From Ophioderma brevispina (lineage: Eukaryota; Echinodermata; Ophiuroidea; Amphilepidida; Ophiodermatidae), in contig JAMKCH010035985.1 of the NCBI GenBank assembly GCA_023653785.1, positions 1 to 64,000 on the forward strand: a DNA stretch of 64,000 nt, given 5' to 3'. Positions within the stretch are counted from its first letter, which is position 1, and every line of letters begins with the position of its first letter. The notes under the pieces were generated by a model that was not told the origin of the DNA, made no database searches, and saw only the letters and a list, made by a program, of their open reading frames with translations. Shown one piece after another: positions 24,701 to 39,700 of this stretch. The position numbers were made by a program, and so were the translations under genes.

Positions 24701-27700
24701 GTAATTCCAAGATAACGTATATCCACCATATATCCATTGGGTAGGACACGAAAATGCATGTGCATAGGCATATAGCATTGGCCACGACAGTACTAAAGCT
24801 GCTCCTACATGCACTGATGGGTGGACTCGACAATTGACGGCTTTCATACGCTCAATGGATGGGTACGAACCACACTATCCAAAGTAATATGAAATTGATT
24901 CTACATATTGAGCAATTGTTTACGTCATTTCAATCAGCCTTCTCGTTTAGCAGGACAAGTGATGTAACACCAAAGAGGGTTCTATATAGATATAGAGGCA
25001 AAACGTTACGTAATCTTTAGAAATTCACCGTCTCGCATGGTTTTGCGACCACAAGAGAAAACCTAGAGTACCACAATAGAAAGCAATGGCAGCCTCCGCT
25101 TCGTCCACATACTGTGGGTGCCGCTTTCATATACTAATCGTAGTGATCAAAGTAATGTACGTGTTTAGAGGTGGAAGGTGTAAAATAGTGTACCTGGATA
25201 TTGTGCTCAGATACTCTTTTTTCTCATAATGCAATGCACGCTAGGTGAAAAGATGTATTAATTGAGGCGTTATTTAAAATCAAGACGACTGATGTTGTCC
25301 ATTCATTCGTTGTGTGGCAATGGGAAGGAAAATATTTAACCACCCAATTAGCACCAAATTCAACAACTGATATTTTGGCGGATGTTTGTATCGAATTGAC
25401 ATTATGTGTTATACAAGCCACCCAAACTGATAATTATTATTCCGTGCAATATTCAAATGTCAGCGCCAGCACGGACCGGACTGGTTTTGCATGGGTTTCA
25501 CCCCCTTGATGTACATACTTGTGTCAGACTCAAGCATATTTTACTTTGGGTGATAAAATAATCTGTATCGGAATCCATTTTATGTGTTAGAGGGAAAACA
25601 CGATCACGACAAATGCAATTTATTCAGCTGCAAAAACCATACTATCCATACAGCAAATGGGACGATTTCAACGCCTGTGCTGATCGCTGTACTATAACCT
25701 AACTGAGAAGCACGTGTAGCTGTACGAATCTACAGTTATACAAAAACAGGTTGTACGAATTCGTAATTGACAAGTCGGTGTATCACGAATCTCAGTTATA
25801 CAATACAGATGTGTGTTTACAGCACTCAGTTTAACCCCATGGTTGAACGTCGTTTATTTTACAGTATTGACAAATCGATCAATATGTACGAAATGATACA
25901 GGTATACAAATAAGAAGTGTAAGAATTTAGTATACAAACAGAGGTTGTACAATTCAATTGCGTATAAGCACTTATAAAACATGCAACCGAATCCACAGGT
26001 ATACAAAATCACATTGCGCCTAATTGCCTGGAATACATGTTATAAAATGCAATGAGTTTAAGTCGGAGAAAGCACTCGAAGTCATTGATTCGCGCTATCC
26101 AAATCCCCTCGCTTCTCTCGGGGATTCGGAAGCAAGAATCAACACTTCTCGTGCATTCTCCTTAACAGAGGTTTTTGCTGTGGTAAAAGTTTTTTACATA
26201 GTCGGCCGGACTCTAGTTCACGTAAGAACGGTAAAGAATAGAGCCCTCGTTTCAGTTGACTCTTCACGCTACTTATTTTGGAGCTTTTTTTCGGTCTCGC
26301 CTTTGGAACCCCGACTATGGCCTATGCGGACTATATATCTACGTTTACACCAAGGTGCACATTCGACTAAGAGGAAAACCGCCGAACTCTGAAAATAGTG
26401 TATGTTTGGGTGAATATGGGTATTTGTGCACAATCTGGCGCCAAGCATTGCCAGGCTGTGTATGGAACAATTTGCCCAACTTCCTTTGTAAAGAACGTTG
26501 ACGAAACTGCCATATCCGGGTCTGGGGGAAAATAAGCAACGAATTTTGTCAGGGTTCCTTAATAATCTGAAATTATTGTTCCCATTAATGGCAGTGGAAA
26601 ATTTGAACAAAATGAGGTATCTTCATATCTTCATTGGGTGTTGATTTTTGGGTGTAATCACGATGGCCACCATGGGCGACTTCATAACGGCTGACTGTTA
26701 CATTCTGTCTGGAATTTGTGTAAATCATCCAGACTAAGAAAGGTATGAAACGTCAGTAAAAAAGACATACAAAAAAACTTGGTATATACAGGGCAATATA
26801 TTTTCGAGGTAAAGGTCCCTGTTGTTCCTAGTTTTCACTAATGCGTCATATTTTTTGTATGTAATGCAACCCTTAAATGAATTGTCCGCCTCCTATTAGT
26901 TTTTGTCATTTTTTTCATGATTGCAAAACAGAGCAAGGAGATGAAATATCTGAAGACGAGGAAGAAGAGGAAGAGGAGGAGGGAAGATGAGGGGAGAAGA
27001 AAACTGATGATGTTACTGGCAAAGGAAAGCGATATTGAGAACAGAGATGGGATGTACACAAAAGTGGCAATTCTACGCCACCACGGAAGAAGTCCGTGGC
27101 ACAGATGCTTAAGGATAAGACAAAGCAGACGGCCCTTACTCTAGAATGGTAAGCTTTTACACATATATCCCTAACGTTCCTAGAGGAAAATCTGACAATC
27201 ACCGCAAAAAAAAGTGAGGTAGCGGTATTTTTTGTCAGATCTAGGAGCAATTTCAAGGGATGTTAGGGATATATACGCTGTTCAAAATAAACCTGTAAAA
27301 AAACAGGGATTTGACTGGCAGCTGGTACTCACAACGTGCAGAACGTAAAATAACTGTAGCCGTAAAAATACGAAACCATTGCAGGGAACGTAAAATAATG
27401 GCGTAAATGTCAGCTTCAACGTTATTGTTGGTTTTCACTTGTTTAAACAATATTAAGAATTAAAACGTTATTACAATCCTCTGACCAAATTTTCACGTTG
27501 TAGCTATGGCATCATGCAAACGTTGTATTTACTTTACCACGTGATTGTAAACAAGTTCAGGCAAACAATTTTGAGAAAAAAGGCAATAAACAAAGGAAAA
27601 ACGTGAAGAAATAAAAATTTAAACCAGTTTATACACTTTGTTTTATATGGGAATGTACACATTCTAATATCGCCAATTACTTAATCATCATATGAGTAAA

Positions 27701-30700
27701 CTTAATACATGTACCTTACATAGATTCGAACCAGGGCCTTAAGATTACAAGTCCTAAACCTTATCCACTACACTACACGACTTTACTGATAGCAGATGCT
27801 AAAATTAAATATGTATATGTGTGTACTACTTTTTTCAAATTAAACTAAATATAATACAAAAAAGGAGGAAATTAGTTCTACAAGAGTTTTTAAAACTATT
27901 TCTAAAAATGATAGGGAAAATAAGATTTTGCATTTTTTAATGACGTTACTTACGACGCTATTTAACACATTTTATAGGTAAACGATTTTCAAGTAAGTTA
28001 CAAAAAAACGTAATATTATGGAAAATATAATAACGGTCAGTGTATAAATACTACCTTTTTTCAAAATGTGTAGTATTATTTTCTAGCCACTGTTAATTTA
28101 CATTTTTTCTGCTTCCAAATTGTAATTTTATGTTAGGTATAGGTAATAAAGCGTGAACATTATTGAATAATTGAGGTTTAACGTAATTTAAAAGGTAAAG
28201 TCTGGTAAAACTATGAACATTTTTAACAGTGTACCTACTCCACCTAGCGAGCGTTCGCAAAACATGTTGGAGCGGATGCAAATTGGGGGACCTGAAAAAA
28301 TAATGACACTGCAAGGAGGGCTCGGAAATATTAAAGCGTAGCTACGGGCCCTGAAGATATAATAAAAAGAAGGAAAGTTCTCTGTAACAGTGTAAAGAAT
28401 CTCTGAGCAATCATCAGACTTACTCCTACCATTACCACTATATCAAGGAATGTTATGTTTTCAACTTTCATACGTTTAGTGAAGTTCTTTTATAACTTAT
28501 CAGACAATATTTTTCTAAATATAGTAGTACTGATACTACATTAGGTTGCATTGACTATACTCCCACTTTAGATAAAACCACTATAATTCCTTCAATAACT
28601 TTTAGGACTTTTAATATTGTTTATTAAAGGCGCTATCAGTGATTTGCTAAATCATAATCGAAAAAAAAAATCATCAAAAATCAGATGTTTACATGTCTGT
28701 AACAAGTACGGGCCGGTACCCTAACATACTTTGCAAATGATAAGACCAGAAACAACCTAATAAGCACAAAATCTGATATTTTAGTCATTACTGTCCGGAC
28801 GGACACTTACTACAACACTTAATTGAATGGAGAGTCATATCTTTGAAGACCACCGTTGTCTTCCTTTTCTACCAATTCTTCACTTGGAAAAAGTAACTTA
28901 TGAGAATTACCCAGACTTATCCTTCAATTTTATGCATTTCCTGCAAATTTCAAATAGTTTACTTTCGGGCACATCAACTGATGGTGGTCGTTGAAGTAAC
29001 CCCTTTTACCGTTGCGACGCCGTTGTTTCCAGCAAATATATTATTACACATTCATTATTCAGTTCCACCTCCCTCCAAGAACACATCTGAGCCGCCAATG
29101 TGAGTTTGTTGAAATGCAATAGAAGTTTTTAATAGTGAAATATAAACGCCACTGTTGCATCTTCAGCCAGAACAACATTATACCGACACTCTCTGCATTA
29201 TGAATCAATAATTTGCTATGAGACAGGTGCCCTGTTCAATCCTTGATAGAAAGCTGCATTGCTTTCAGGATTTGATCTCATGCATTCTCGCAGGGTAACC
29301 TAACAGACCAATAGCTGTAATGAATGACGTAGCTCTTACCTTTGGTGAAAGATACGTCATTTCTCTGATAAATCACAAACAAAAGTTATTGCCTTCAAAA
29401 ATACACACGCAAGTCTTAATTTGGGGCCAAAATGGTGGAAAATCTAAACTTCTAATTAATTTCTAGATATGTCGTCGTCTGAGTGCAACAAAGTGGTATC
29501 TACATTTCATGAGTTTACAGGAGAAGCATTTTGGTTCCCTTCAGTAGTAAGTTTTTGAATGAAAAATTATTAAGACACAAGAAGGAACAAGCATTTAAAA
29601 TATATTATGAGTATTTAATTTCCAACTTAAGTCGACTAACTAAGAAGTAATTAGCAGATTGAGGTGGCGTAACTACACACACGATTTTCCCGCTGAGTGC
29701 AACAAAGCCGTATCTACCAGTTATGACCTTATGGCACTCAACAGAAATCCAATTTTGAGTGCAACAAAACCGTATCTACACCAAATTAGGTCTAATTAGC
29801 TTGATTACTCTACAATAAATTGAGCCTTTTACTTGAAATATATGTTAAATTATGCCTATTCGTTTACTTTTTACAATCAATAAGTATCAAGCATAATGTT
29901 GAGTGCAAAAAGGTCGTAACCACATTCTTGATATGTTATTCAGGTTATTTCACCAAAATTATCATAAATTTGTTAAAAAATGCAAATGGACCTTGCCCTG
30001 GCAGAGTTCTTTTATTTGCACACTTTTAAAAACATTATTTTCTAAAAATTAAATGGCGTATCTACATTTTTCCCGTTGAGTGCAACAAAGTCGTATCTAC
30101 CAGTTACGACTTTGTTGCGCTCGATAGAAATTCAATTTTGAGTGCAAAAAGTCGTAACTTAACCTAATTGGGCCAAATTTACCTAATAACTCTGCAATAA
30201 ATTGATAATCGAATTATGCGTATTTACCTACATTTTCACAATACGTAAAGAACTCAATTTAAATAATTATATAGCAGTTACGACTTAATGCACTCACCTG
30301 ACGATGTTTGGTTGGTTAAAGGTCCCAGGAAATGCAAAGAGAATTGACGTGGTTTGTGTCAAGTCTACAAGGAGGGACCAGAAAGCATTCAATATTTGGG
30401 TTGGTGATGACATCATTTGTGGTACTATTGATTTTCAGAGAGTAATACAAAATTCCAGGTGACTGCTGTGAATCTATTCATGACACTGACTGAAAATCAA
30501 TAGTTTCACTAATGATGTCACCGGTAGTGTTTCTGGCCCTGTTTATTGGAATGGAATGTCCCATAAAGATTTGGAGTAGGTTTATCAATTCATTTCCTAG
30601 GACCTTTAAGGTATGCTAGTCTTGAAATACCCCAAATGTTCGTTCTTTAATAGCACACGCACTCTTTAACACTACAATGCAAGTGAGGAACTATGCACGC

Positions 30701-33700
30701 CTAGTGCATTTTTTTGCATAGCAAAATAAAGTGGATTTTATTCTATTTAAGAGAAAGCATCTTTCATTTTATTTTCAGATTGATTATGCATTCTTGATTT
30801 GATATAAAGCAATCTCTCAGACATATAAGACAAGTTCATATAATCACACAGAAAAGCTGCAGTAGTCTGCCCTAGGTTTAAAACCCCCGGGCACACCTAC
30901 CTATCTATCAGAATCTAAGCACTATATTGATTGGTTACTTAGAAGGTAATATCATGTAATGAGCAAATCAGAGGTAATATCAGAAGGACATCGCCGTATA
31001 AGAGATCAGGAGGCCCTCCTTAATTTCCCCCCCCTAATAGTTATATGAAATCACCATCAATTGAGTTGGTGTTTGACAACTACTTTATCATGTACGCACG
31101 GTGTTTTTTATCCCCAAAATACACTTGTATCAAGAAAAAATGAGAAAAGTCTGAGAAACTTCAGGGGCATGCTCTCTGGAAAAAGCAAAGCTTAGAGCAT
31201 GCCTCCATTTCAATGACCATTACTTTTGTGAAGAAACAGGAAGATGCTGCATAGCTGCCCTTTGTCATGGAGCTTGTAAGTGACGCCTATAGAAAGACCT
31301 TTTGTCCTTCATAAGCTACAAAGAGGCTACATGAGGCAGCCCTTTATAACAATACCCAAATACCTATACAGCTTATGCTGCTAAGATTTGGATTATATAA
31401 CGTCTTCACACCAAGCAGACTCTGGAATACAATACAATGGCCCATGACCGCGCTATTTATATCATGAGCAGCTAATAAAATTACAACTCACATGGCGCAG
31501 TTCAATAGCTTTCATTCACCATTGTATTTTGAGCAAATACATCCCTTGTATTTTAGTATGATTTATGATACCCAAGACGTGCATGGTCAGCTGTTGTTAA
31601 CATGTGCTCATCCGAGGCTACTGAACAGAGCCCTTGGTAGATAAGCATGCCTTACCATATAGTGATATGGTATGGTTTGTATGTAAAATGTTCGTTGTTG
31701 TTTTTGGCAATTCCATTTAGTGTTCCGGCCCCCCAGAAAACAAAAATGCAAAAATGAGGTCTTTCCACCCCAAGAACCAGAACTCCACTCACATATATCT
31801 TGCTAAATAATATAGCGCACATCCTTGCAACGCGGCATCGTGGTTCTTGGGGTGGAAAGGCTTTTGGGGAACTTATGTAAAGTGTGATTTTTTGAAAACC
31901 AGCAAAAGGTAAACTTTGAGCATGTCGCTTTATTATGCAAAACGTTTCAAGTTCATCCGTTCTCGTGAAAACTATAGAGGGCGTCATTCATTCCTTATCC
32001 GGCGATGTCCTTTCTAAGAATGATGGTATGGGAAATACAGAAATATAGAAGCACTATTTGGATTGGTTACTCAGAGAGCTATCCCATGCTGTGTCCTGTA
32101 ATGAACCAATCAGACATATTGTATCAGGTGGTAGTGCCCAGGGGGTTAAAGGATTATGTTTGTGTTTATGTAGAGGGGTCTGAAAATGTCCAAGAATATG
32201 TGGGGGGCCTTGAAGATTTGTCATGACTTTTATTTGCGGGGCCCGGCCTGAATAAAAAGTGTTTGTCAAAGTCACCCTCTTGACAATTAAGAACAAACGC
32301 TAAACAATGCAAAAGCAATGCAGGTGAAATGTGACCAAATTCGTCTGTCGTCATGTTAGCAATTGAATAGGGGTACATTCTAAATATAAAGGTAAAGGCG
32401 TCGGTTATGAATGTCAGATTTCAAGTTTTTAAATGAAACTTCATTTTGGAGGAGAGATGATTATGTATCATTTCTCGTTAATTTAACAGTGAATACTTAC
32501 AGGGAATCCGCGAAAATTACTGTAATATAAACAAATCTTCTTGTTCAGGAGAATGTTACAGCTTGTCTCAAAAAAAAATGGTTTTTTAAAAATGAAAACA
32601 TTTCAAAAATTAGTCATTCTTACTTGGCATAATATTAAAGGCTTTCCAATGGTGTTTGTTCATCTTATTTGCTTTTGTTCCCAATCCAGGAGATATTCAT
32701 CAATTAATGCGATACAACAAAATCGATTTTGTGCCCTTGTATGATGGGCAGAGTGGCTTCGCCCAGTTATGCCACGCTGTCTTGAAACTCAAAACAAAAG
32801 ATTTCAACTTATCAAAGAAACAAAACGCAGATTAAAGTAAACAAAAAAGAAATCTAGTTTTATCGACACAAGGCTTTAATTAGTCAACATAATCAGTTCA
32901 ATGATAAAATACTCTTTCATAAATTAATACCAATACAAATATTTATTGCACGTCAATGAAATGGAAAATTTGAATTTAATTTCAAAATTGGTATGTTAAA
33001 TCATCCAGAAGGAATGTAATTTGCAACCAAAATAAACCCTCCAAACCAAAGAAATGGTTTAAGCTATTGAACTATCTTTATGCATTTATTAATAATTTAT
33101 AAAAAAAGAAAAATTAAAAATTTGAATTTGGAAGCAAGTATCAAAATGTTGGTAGGAAGGAATTGCGTTCATGATACTTCAAGATAATAAAACTCTCTCA
33201 TCCAGGTTGTTGTACGCCGGTTTGTACGCTCATGGTCTCTTCTAAACAAAGAACAGTATGTAGAATGTTATTTACTTCATCTTAAAGCCAGAACTTACGG
33301 ATCATAATTCCACCATTAAGTAACTTTTGAGTGTCTTATGAAGGAGTTAATAAATTTGAAGAGCGTAGGCCATGGAGCTATCCCGGTCGAACCAAATACT
33401 CCTCTTGCCCTTCCTCCCCGATCCCGCGCATTACCACTACCACCCCTCCTCTCTCTCCCCCCACTCCCCAGCTTGAAACCTCCTATGTTCTTCAACGCAT
33501 CTGTGCCTTCTTTTCCTCTCCTCCTCTTCTTCCTTTCGCGTCACCCTTTTCCCTCCCCCCCCTTCACTTTTGACCCCTATATTCTTCTCTCCACATTTCC
33601 TTTCCCTCTTCCTGCTCACGTGTGAATCACTTATGTTTAACAACTTCATTTTCACCGTTTTCACTCAACCAGAACGTTGGCACAAACTCGATTTTGTGTT

Positions 33701-36700
33701 CCGCAGTAACGGAGTTATCTTTCGATTGAAACAAGCAAAATGAGATGAAACAAAAAACTCCTGGAAGGCCTGGTATTTTCTCTTTAATGTGAATGTACAA
33801 TACCGATTATTTATGTTGAGATAAATATGAAAAAAATCGGTGTTTTTGATTGTACCATTTTTTTTAGATGCGGTTTGAGTTTAAAAAAAATACACATTGT
33901 GTTCCTCCTTTTGTAGGTTAGAGGAGATTATTGCATTTGTGACGGCGCTTCTGTCTCCAGATGCCTTCTAAGCGCACTATTTGGTTTTTGTCGCAAAGAA
34001 TCATTTAGAAACCGGCTTGTGCAGCCACTGTGGCAAGGTAAGATGGCATCAAATAGGGCGATTTTCCTTGAGAGATTCATTTTTCTGAAAATCTGTTACC
34101 CTGGAGTATATTTTGTTGACAAGATCCATTACTATTTCTGAATTTTCTTCAAATAGGCGAATTACAGGTTTATTCGAAGAATACATGAATGATATTATTC
34201 AGTAGGAAATTAGAAAATAGCCGTCGAAGCTTGACCAAACACCAGTTTCTTTTCTTTTAAAATCTAAACTGCGAACTTTTCATGATTGGTCAATTATTCA
34301 TGATCGTAATTTAGCAGTTTTTTGTGTTCTAAAGGTTTTATCGAAAGCGTCATCCGCTATGTTAAGGTGTTTGCAAATCATTCTATAAAAATTTTCTTTC
34401 TATTATAATAATAAATAGCACATTGTACTGGAGCCTTTGAATCTTGTGCTAAATGTCTCATTACATTTACAAAAACATTTGAGAATGTGTGTGATTTAAT
34501 GACATTTACAGTAAACAAAATCCAATATCCATTCAGTTCTGTATTTATTCTAAAGTTCACAAAGATTTGACTTACATCTTTGCAAGAAACTATTTTGTTA
34601 TTGTCCTGTAGAAAATATTAGACAGAAATTCCGCACTTAACAACGAGAAGACTCGGAACAACAGGGGTTCATTCAAAGTAAGTGTGAAACGAGCTCTAAT
34701 TTGAAATCTTCAGTGTTACAATTAACGTAAATTCCTTGTTTTTTTAAAGAAAGAGAATTGTCAGCTCAGAATCAGCTATATCGTTGTTTTACCAGTGATG
34801 GTCGTGCACGTTATAGAGGTGCATCGACTATCAGATGGTTAATAACGATTGCAGTATAGAGGTGAGTAACTCCTGTTGTCATTTCTTATTAAGCTTTCTT
34901 TTGCTCTCCTCTACCATTTGTAATAGTATTGCACTTTGGATCTTGAGAGATGGAGCCTGAAGGTGGTCAGCGTAGACAAAACATTTACTCTCGTCCGTGA
35001 TAAATTGATTCAATAGGCTTATAGCATCGGCCCCGATATACAGATGTACCGCTTGGACACATGCAGCAAGTTTGCTTACAGTCCAACTTATTTGCTTTGA
35101 TTTGTAAATTAAAAAAAGAAAAAACCTAAAAAATTAAAAAACATTTTTAACACAAATTGCTTGCCAGGCGCTTCACCTTAGTAATGCATTTACAAGGTCC
35201 AAAACTATTTTAAAATGGGGTTATTCGCAGCGCATTAATGAGATTATTTCCTTATCATTATTTTCATTGCGTTCGTTTATATACACAATTTTTTATACAA
35301 TTTTATTTTAATACAAAGCTGATTTGTTTTCTGAACTCAAACCCCAGTACACTAGCTTAAACTTTTATGTCTACTCGATCTATACATATACAATTGAAGC
35401 TGTTTGGGTGGGTGGTTGCGGGGATTTAAAGTTGGGTCGTGTTAGGCAAGGAATACTTAATGAATGCTGTTGGGCCTTTTTTCGTGTTTTAGATTGAAAT
35501 GAAGCGACTATTTGTTGTTCGTCAATCATAAACATCCTATAACAGTCGTTGGGATCTGTGAGTAAAGAACTTTCTTTGTGTGATACGCTACTTTGCCATT
35601 GTTCTAATGTACAGATGTGCAAATTTTGCAACAAAACCCAATTAGAACCAAATAGATAAGCCAAAAAAAAAAAAAACAAAAAAAAAAACACATCAATTTA
35701 AAGCATTCAAGATTTGTCCCTCATGAGTGGTTTGGCGTTATCTAACACATCTTGAAAAAAATATAAGTCAATCGGAGACCTCCGATCTCAATTAGCCCAT
35801 AGTACAGATAAACTTGTTCTTATCGCTTGTTGGGATTCAAAAGGGAAATCGGTACCAATTTAAGGCACAAACTTTCATTTCAGATAAAATAAGGGAAAAG
35901 TTGGTTAGGTCGTATTTCTTTAGAAATCTTACACGATTGTTTTAACTACCATAAAACCAAAACAAAACATAACAGGTAAAATGCAAAAAACAAAAACAAA
36001 ACAACACAAAAAACAAAATCAAAAAAACAAAAAAATATATACCCAATTCTATGGGTCCATTCGATTGGACAGAAATTAATTTATAATTAACTGTATGCAT
36101 GACGGTAGCGATGTATTGCAAATTATATTCATCTCTGTGCTTTTGTTCTTAGATATCACTATTATGGAATTGGAATCAGAGAAACAAGTGCCTACTATCA
36201 CACGGTGTATTCTGGCAAAGGACTCACGAGGTAAGACATTGATATACCGTGACTTTGGAGTTCTACATATTGGACTTATGGTCAGATGGATACTCAGGAT
36301 CTGATCTCTGGCATGTGTGACTATAATATAATATTTATCTCAATCATATGCTAGTACCAAAACAGTTCCAATCCTATGCATATCGTGCTCTCCGTAAACA
36401 TTCTAGAAACGAATTTGCATTTTCTTTTGTTGGGATATTGTAATGGTGGTGTTGTTATTTGTTTGTTTGTTTGTGTGCTGGAAAATTAAGACTATGCGGA
36501 CTTTTTAGGATTTGTTTTCTAGTGTATGACAAATCACTGGAAACAATGTGTCCATACAAGGCATTGATTTGTATTAATTACTCGAACTCTTTCCGCGTCT
36601 GTTATCATTGGTAGAAAGCAATTGTAAGACGGCCAACCAATGGGGCCAGTCTAATAAGGCTAGTCGGTTAAAAGATAGAGGCCAATGATATACTAATCAA

Positions 36701-39700
36701 GATGTTGCAATGTCAATAAGAAAAAGATGCACGTTTACGTGAAATTGGAGAAAGACGCTTGAACGGACCCAAACCAATATTGACAAAGCGAGAAACATTG
36801 ATAACGGGTAACAGCGATCTCCGGCGCGATGCTTGTGTTTCACGAACACAGAATAGAAACAAAATGGAATAATGATATTGAATTATAATAAGGTTTTCTA
36901 TTTTTTCCTTTTTGGTAGATTTTCTGGAGCAAGACTTAACAATGAGGTAAGTTAGGTTTTATTTTCTTAGTCTATAGAGTTGGACATGCAAGCACAAACA
37001 AGTACGGATCCCTAGACGTTATTTTTGATTAAAATATCATTTTTCATGTATTGTAAAGCTTACGACCTTGTATTATGTTTAGTATTTAGCACAATTTTAA
37101 TTTCATTAAATTAAAGCATCTCTTTGTATAACTTTCTTAGTAAAGACAAGAAGATTTGACAGTAAGTATGAATGATCATTAAAGTCAATGTATTGTCCTC
37201 AAGACTATGTAGGTAGCTGTAGGTATGCGTAAGACGTAAACTCTAATTTATGAGAAACAATTTCATTATTAAGATATTAATAATAATATCGACATTTGTA
37301 TAGCGCCTTTTCCAGAGGATTCAAAGCGTTGCTCGCAGGATGTGTTAAATAGAGGTCTTTCATTCATGCGTAGCTTCTAAGGTGCTCATATCCTTAGTAA
37401 TCAACATCGTCATTTTCAAATCAAATGAATAAGTGACCTAGAAGTACTCGTATTACTGTGACCTATGTAGCGGGTTATTTTAAACATTTATTTGTCTCAC
37501 ATGCATGACATTCTTCCGAAAAGTTTAGTAGTCGTAAGGATATGCCACGTACAGAACATGGGTAAGACCTATATGTGAACTTATCATATATCTTTCAGAG
37601 CTCAGGCAATATGGAACGCTTTGAGAACAAGAAACACTACTGAAAGAAGACACTTCTTATATTCTACATATAGGCTTTGACTTTTAGCTTAACTTTCATT
37701 CCTCTGACCTTCTCGGATTTTATACAATTGTCTTTCTAATGGTTATTTGAGACAAATGGCTATCTATCGGGAAAATCTCAGAAGAATTTCAGCCCTTGAA
37801 TACATGCACCTCGGTTCTCCATAAGCCCAAATCTTGTTTATGGATGCAGTTACCATTTTTGTTTTCTCGAGGAAATGCATACCTCAACCAAAAGGTTATT
37901 TCAAGAAGATAGTTGACTGTATAAGAGTTACGTTAAAAAAGTGTGGTGCCAAATTATGTACAAAATGAAAAAACAATAGCTGATTATAGCTACTCCTATC
38001 AACATCATTGTAGACTTATTGTATTGTACCAATGTTATTGACTTGCTATAAAACTGCCACGGCAGTTGCCAGTTACCTGTAAAGCATGAATGATCCCAGG
38101 ACAGAAGTACTGACCTAACATCAATACAATCATCCTCGGGAAATACCCTAGTAACCATTTTTTCCTCCAAATACATCGCTGTAAACTGTCATTTCTACGT
38201 ATCTAGGGGTGCTGCCAATAGATTATGATTGCTCAAGAAACCCGGTCTATGCGGTGCCAAGTAAGGAATTTATTCTATGAAAGCGTAGGTGGAACATATA
38301 GTAATAATGTCAAGGACTTGTATTTCTGCGGTTGAAAACCCTTAAAAAGGCTAACGTCTGCACTACTGAAAAAGATATGGGATATGATCAATATGTGACT
38401 ATATAAAGTTTATAAGCGTGCTACATAAGAAGGCTTAAAAGTCATCCACGCGCACCCTGCTAAAAATGCCTAACATAGATTTTGGCCTTATAAAATGAAC
38501 TGAAAGGTTCGTTGCAAGCGTTCCTCTTTCTGGATTAGGTTTGATTCCGTACTTAGTTATCATAATTATCTATTATTACGGAATTTGTTTCCATCATAGA
38601 AATCGAGCACTGGCAATTAGTTTTTTTGTTGTTTGGGATTTTTTTTTGCTTAAAATGGAGCTTAACAGATTTTTCAAAGCAGACATTTAAGTATAAAACT
38701 ATATAATTTTTGTAACAGGCGACAGCATTTTCACAATAGTCGTGTAAACTTGAAAAAGAAACTTTAAAAAAACAATTGGCAAGAAATCCACTGAATCAGT
38801 GGAATGGCAATTCCGATATAAGAAACAGGATATTATATCAAAAGGTATACAATTTCTGTAAAATATGGTTGTGCATGAATGGGTCACATCCAATCAAATA
38901 TTAGAAGGTTATATCGTCAATTTGACAGGACTCAAGTACTTCAAGTCACGTATTAGACGATAAGCGTTAACACTGTAGACAATGAAAGGGCGGTGATCAA
39001 GCGAGAGTGAATTCAACATGGACCTAGCAATGGCATTTCGTTAATGGATATGGTGTGTTAGAATAGTATAATAACTTATAGTTATACTGTATCGAATGAT
39101 AAGAAAATCTGTTGTAATATTTTCATTACTGCACGAAAAACATTTGATCATGAAATTAACAAAACTAAATTACATAACCAAAATAATTAAAAATGATGCA
39201 ATTTCAATGATACTCTGCTCATTTCCAAGACTACAAATTCTGCATCGATTGTTTGAATGGTTTATCGCTCAGCAGTAATATTATACAATTTGCTCTTTAA
39301 CTATGACATTTTACGTGTTTGATCAGTAAACATAGGTATTTCTTTTGGCGTGGAAAATGTTTGACAAAAATGGAACGTTTTGTACTTCGACCTTTGCAGA
39401 GCGTGATGCGGAGATTTTGTCGAGGGGAGAATAACATAAGGCGAACGCTGATGGCAGGGTTTAAGGGTACAAACAGCTGCCTGCCTCGGCCGGGAAAACC
39501 AATGATAAGGTTAATGGGTGGCCCGGTGATTAGGTCATTCTAAATTGCATTAACGGAGCATGTTTTCCTGTTGAAGGTTGAAAGATCGGTTTAGTTTTGC
39601 AGGCCAATGATGCAATATTTTGAATAATATTTGTTTACGGTTTTTCATTGAAAGAAACAAAGCTCGATACGCCGAGTTCATCTCGCAATCTTTACATTAT

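Noticed and set aside
23930..24746. CRISPR-like array
   Set aside because: Units are ~209 bp with no short-repeat/spacer structure, in a eukaryotic intron.
26838..27256. Minus-strand Ser- and Leu-rich open frames
   Set aside because: Antisense of the acidic Glu-coding part of the RFX6 exon.
27722..27781. Functional tRNA gene
   Set aside because: The A/B-box-like segment is embedded in a TIR element and repeated in the second copy; stems are degenerate.
33331..33664. Overlapping Pro/Ser-rich and Glu/Lys/Arg-rich open frames on both strands
   Set aside because: They are translations of a polypyrimidine tract, with no start context or domain.
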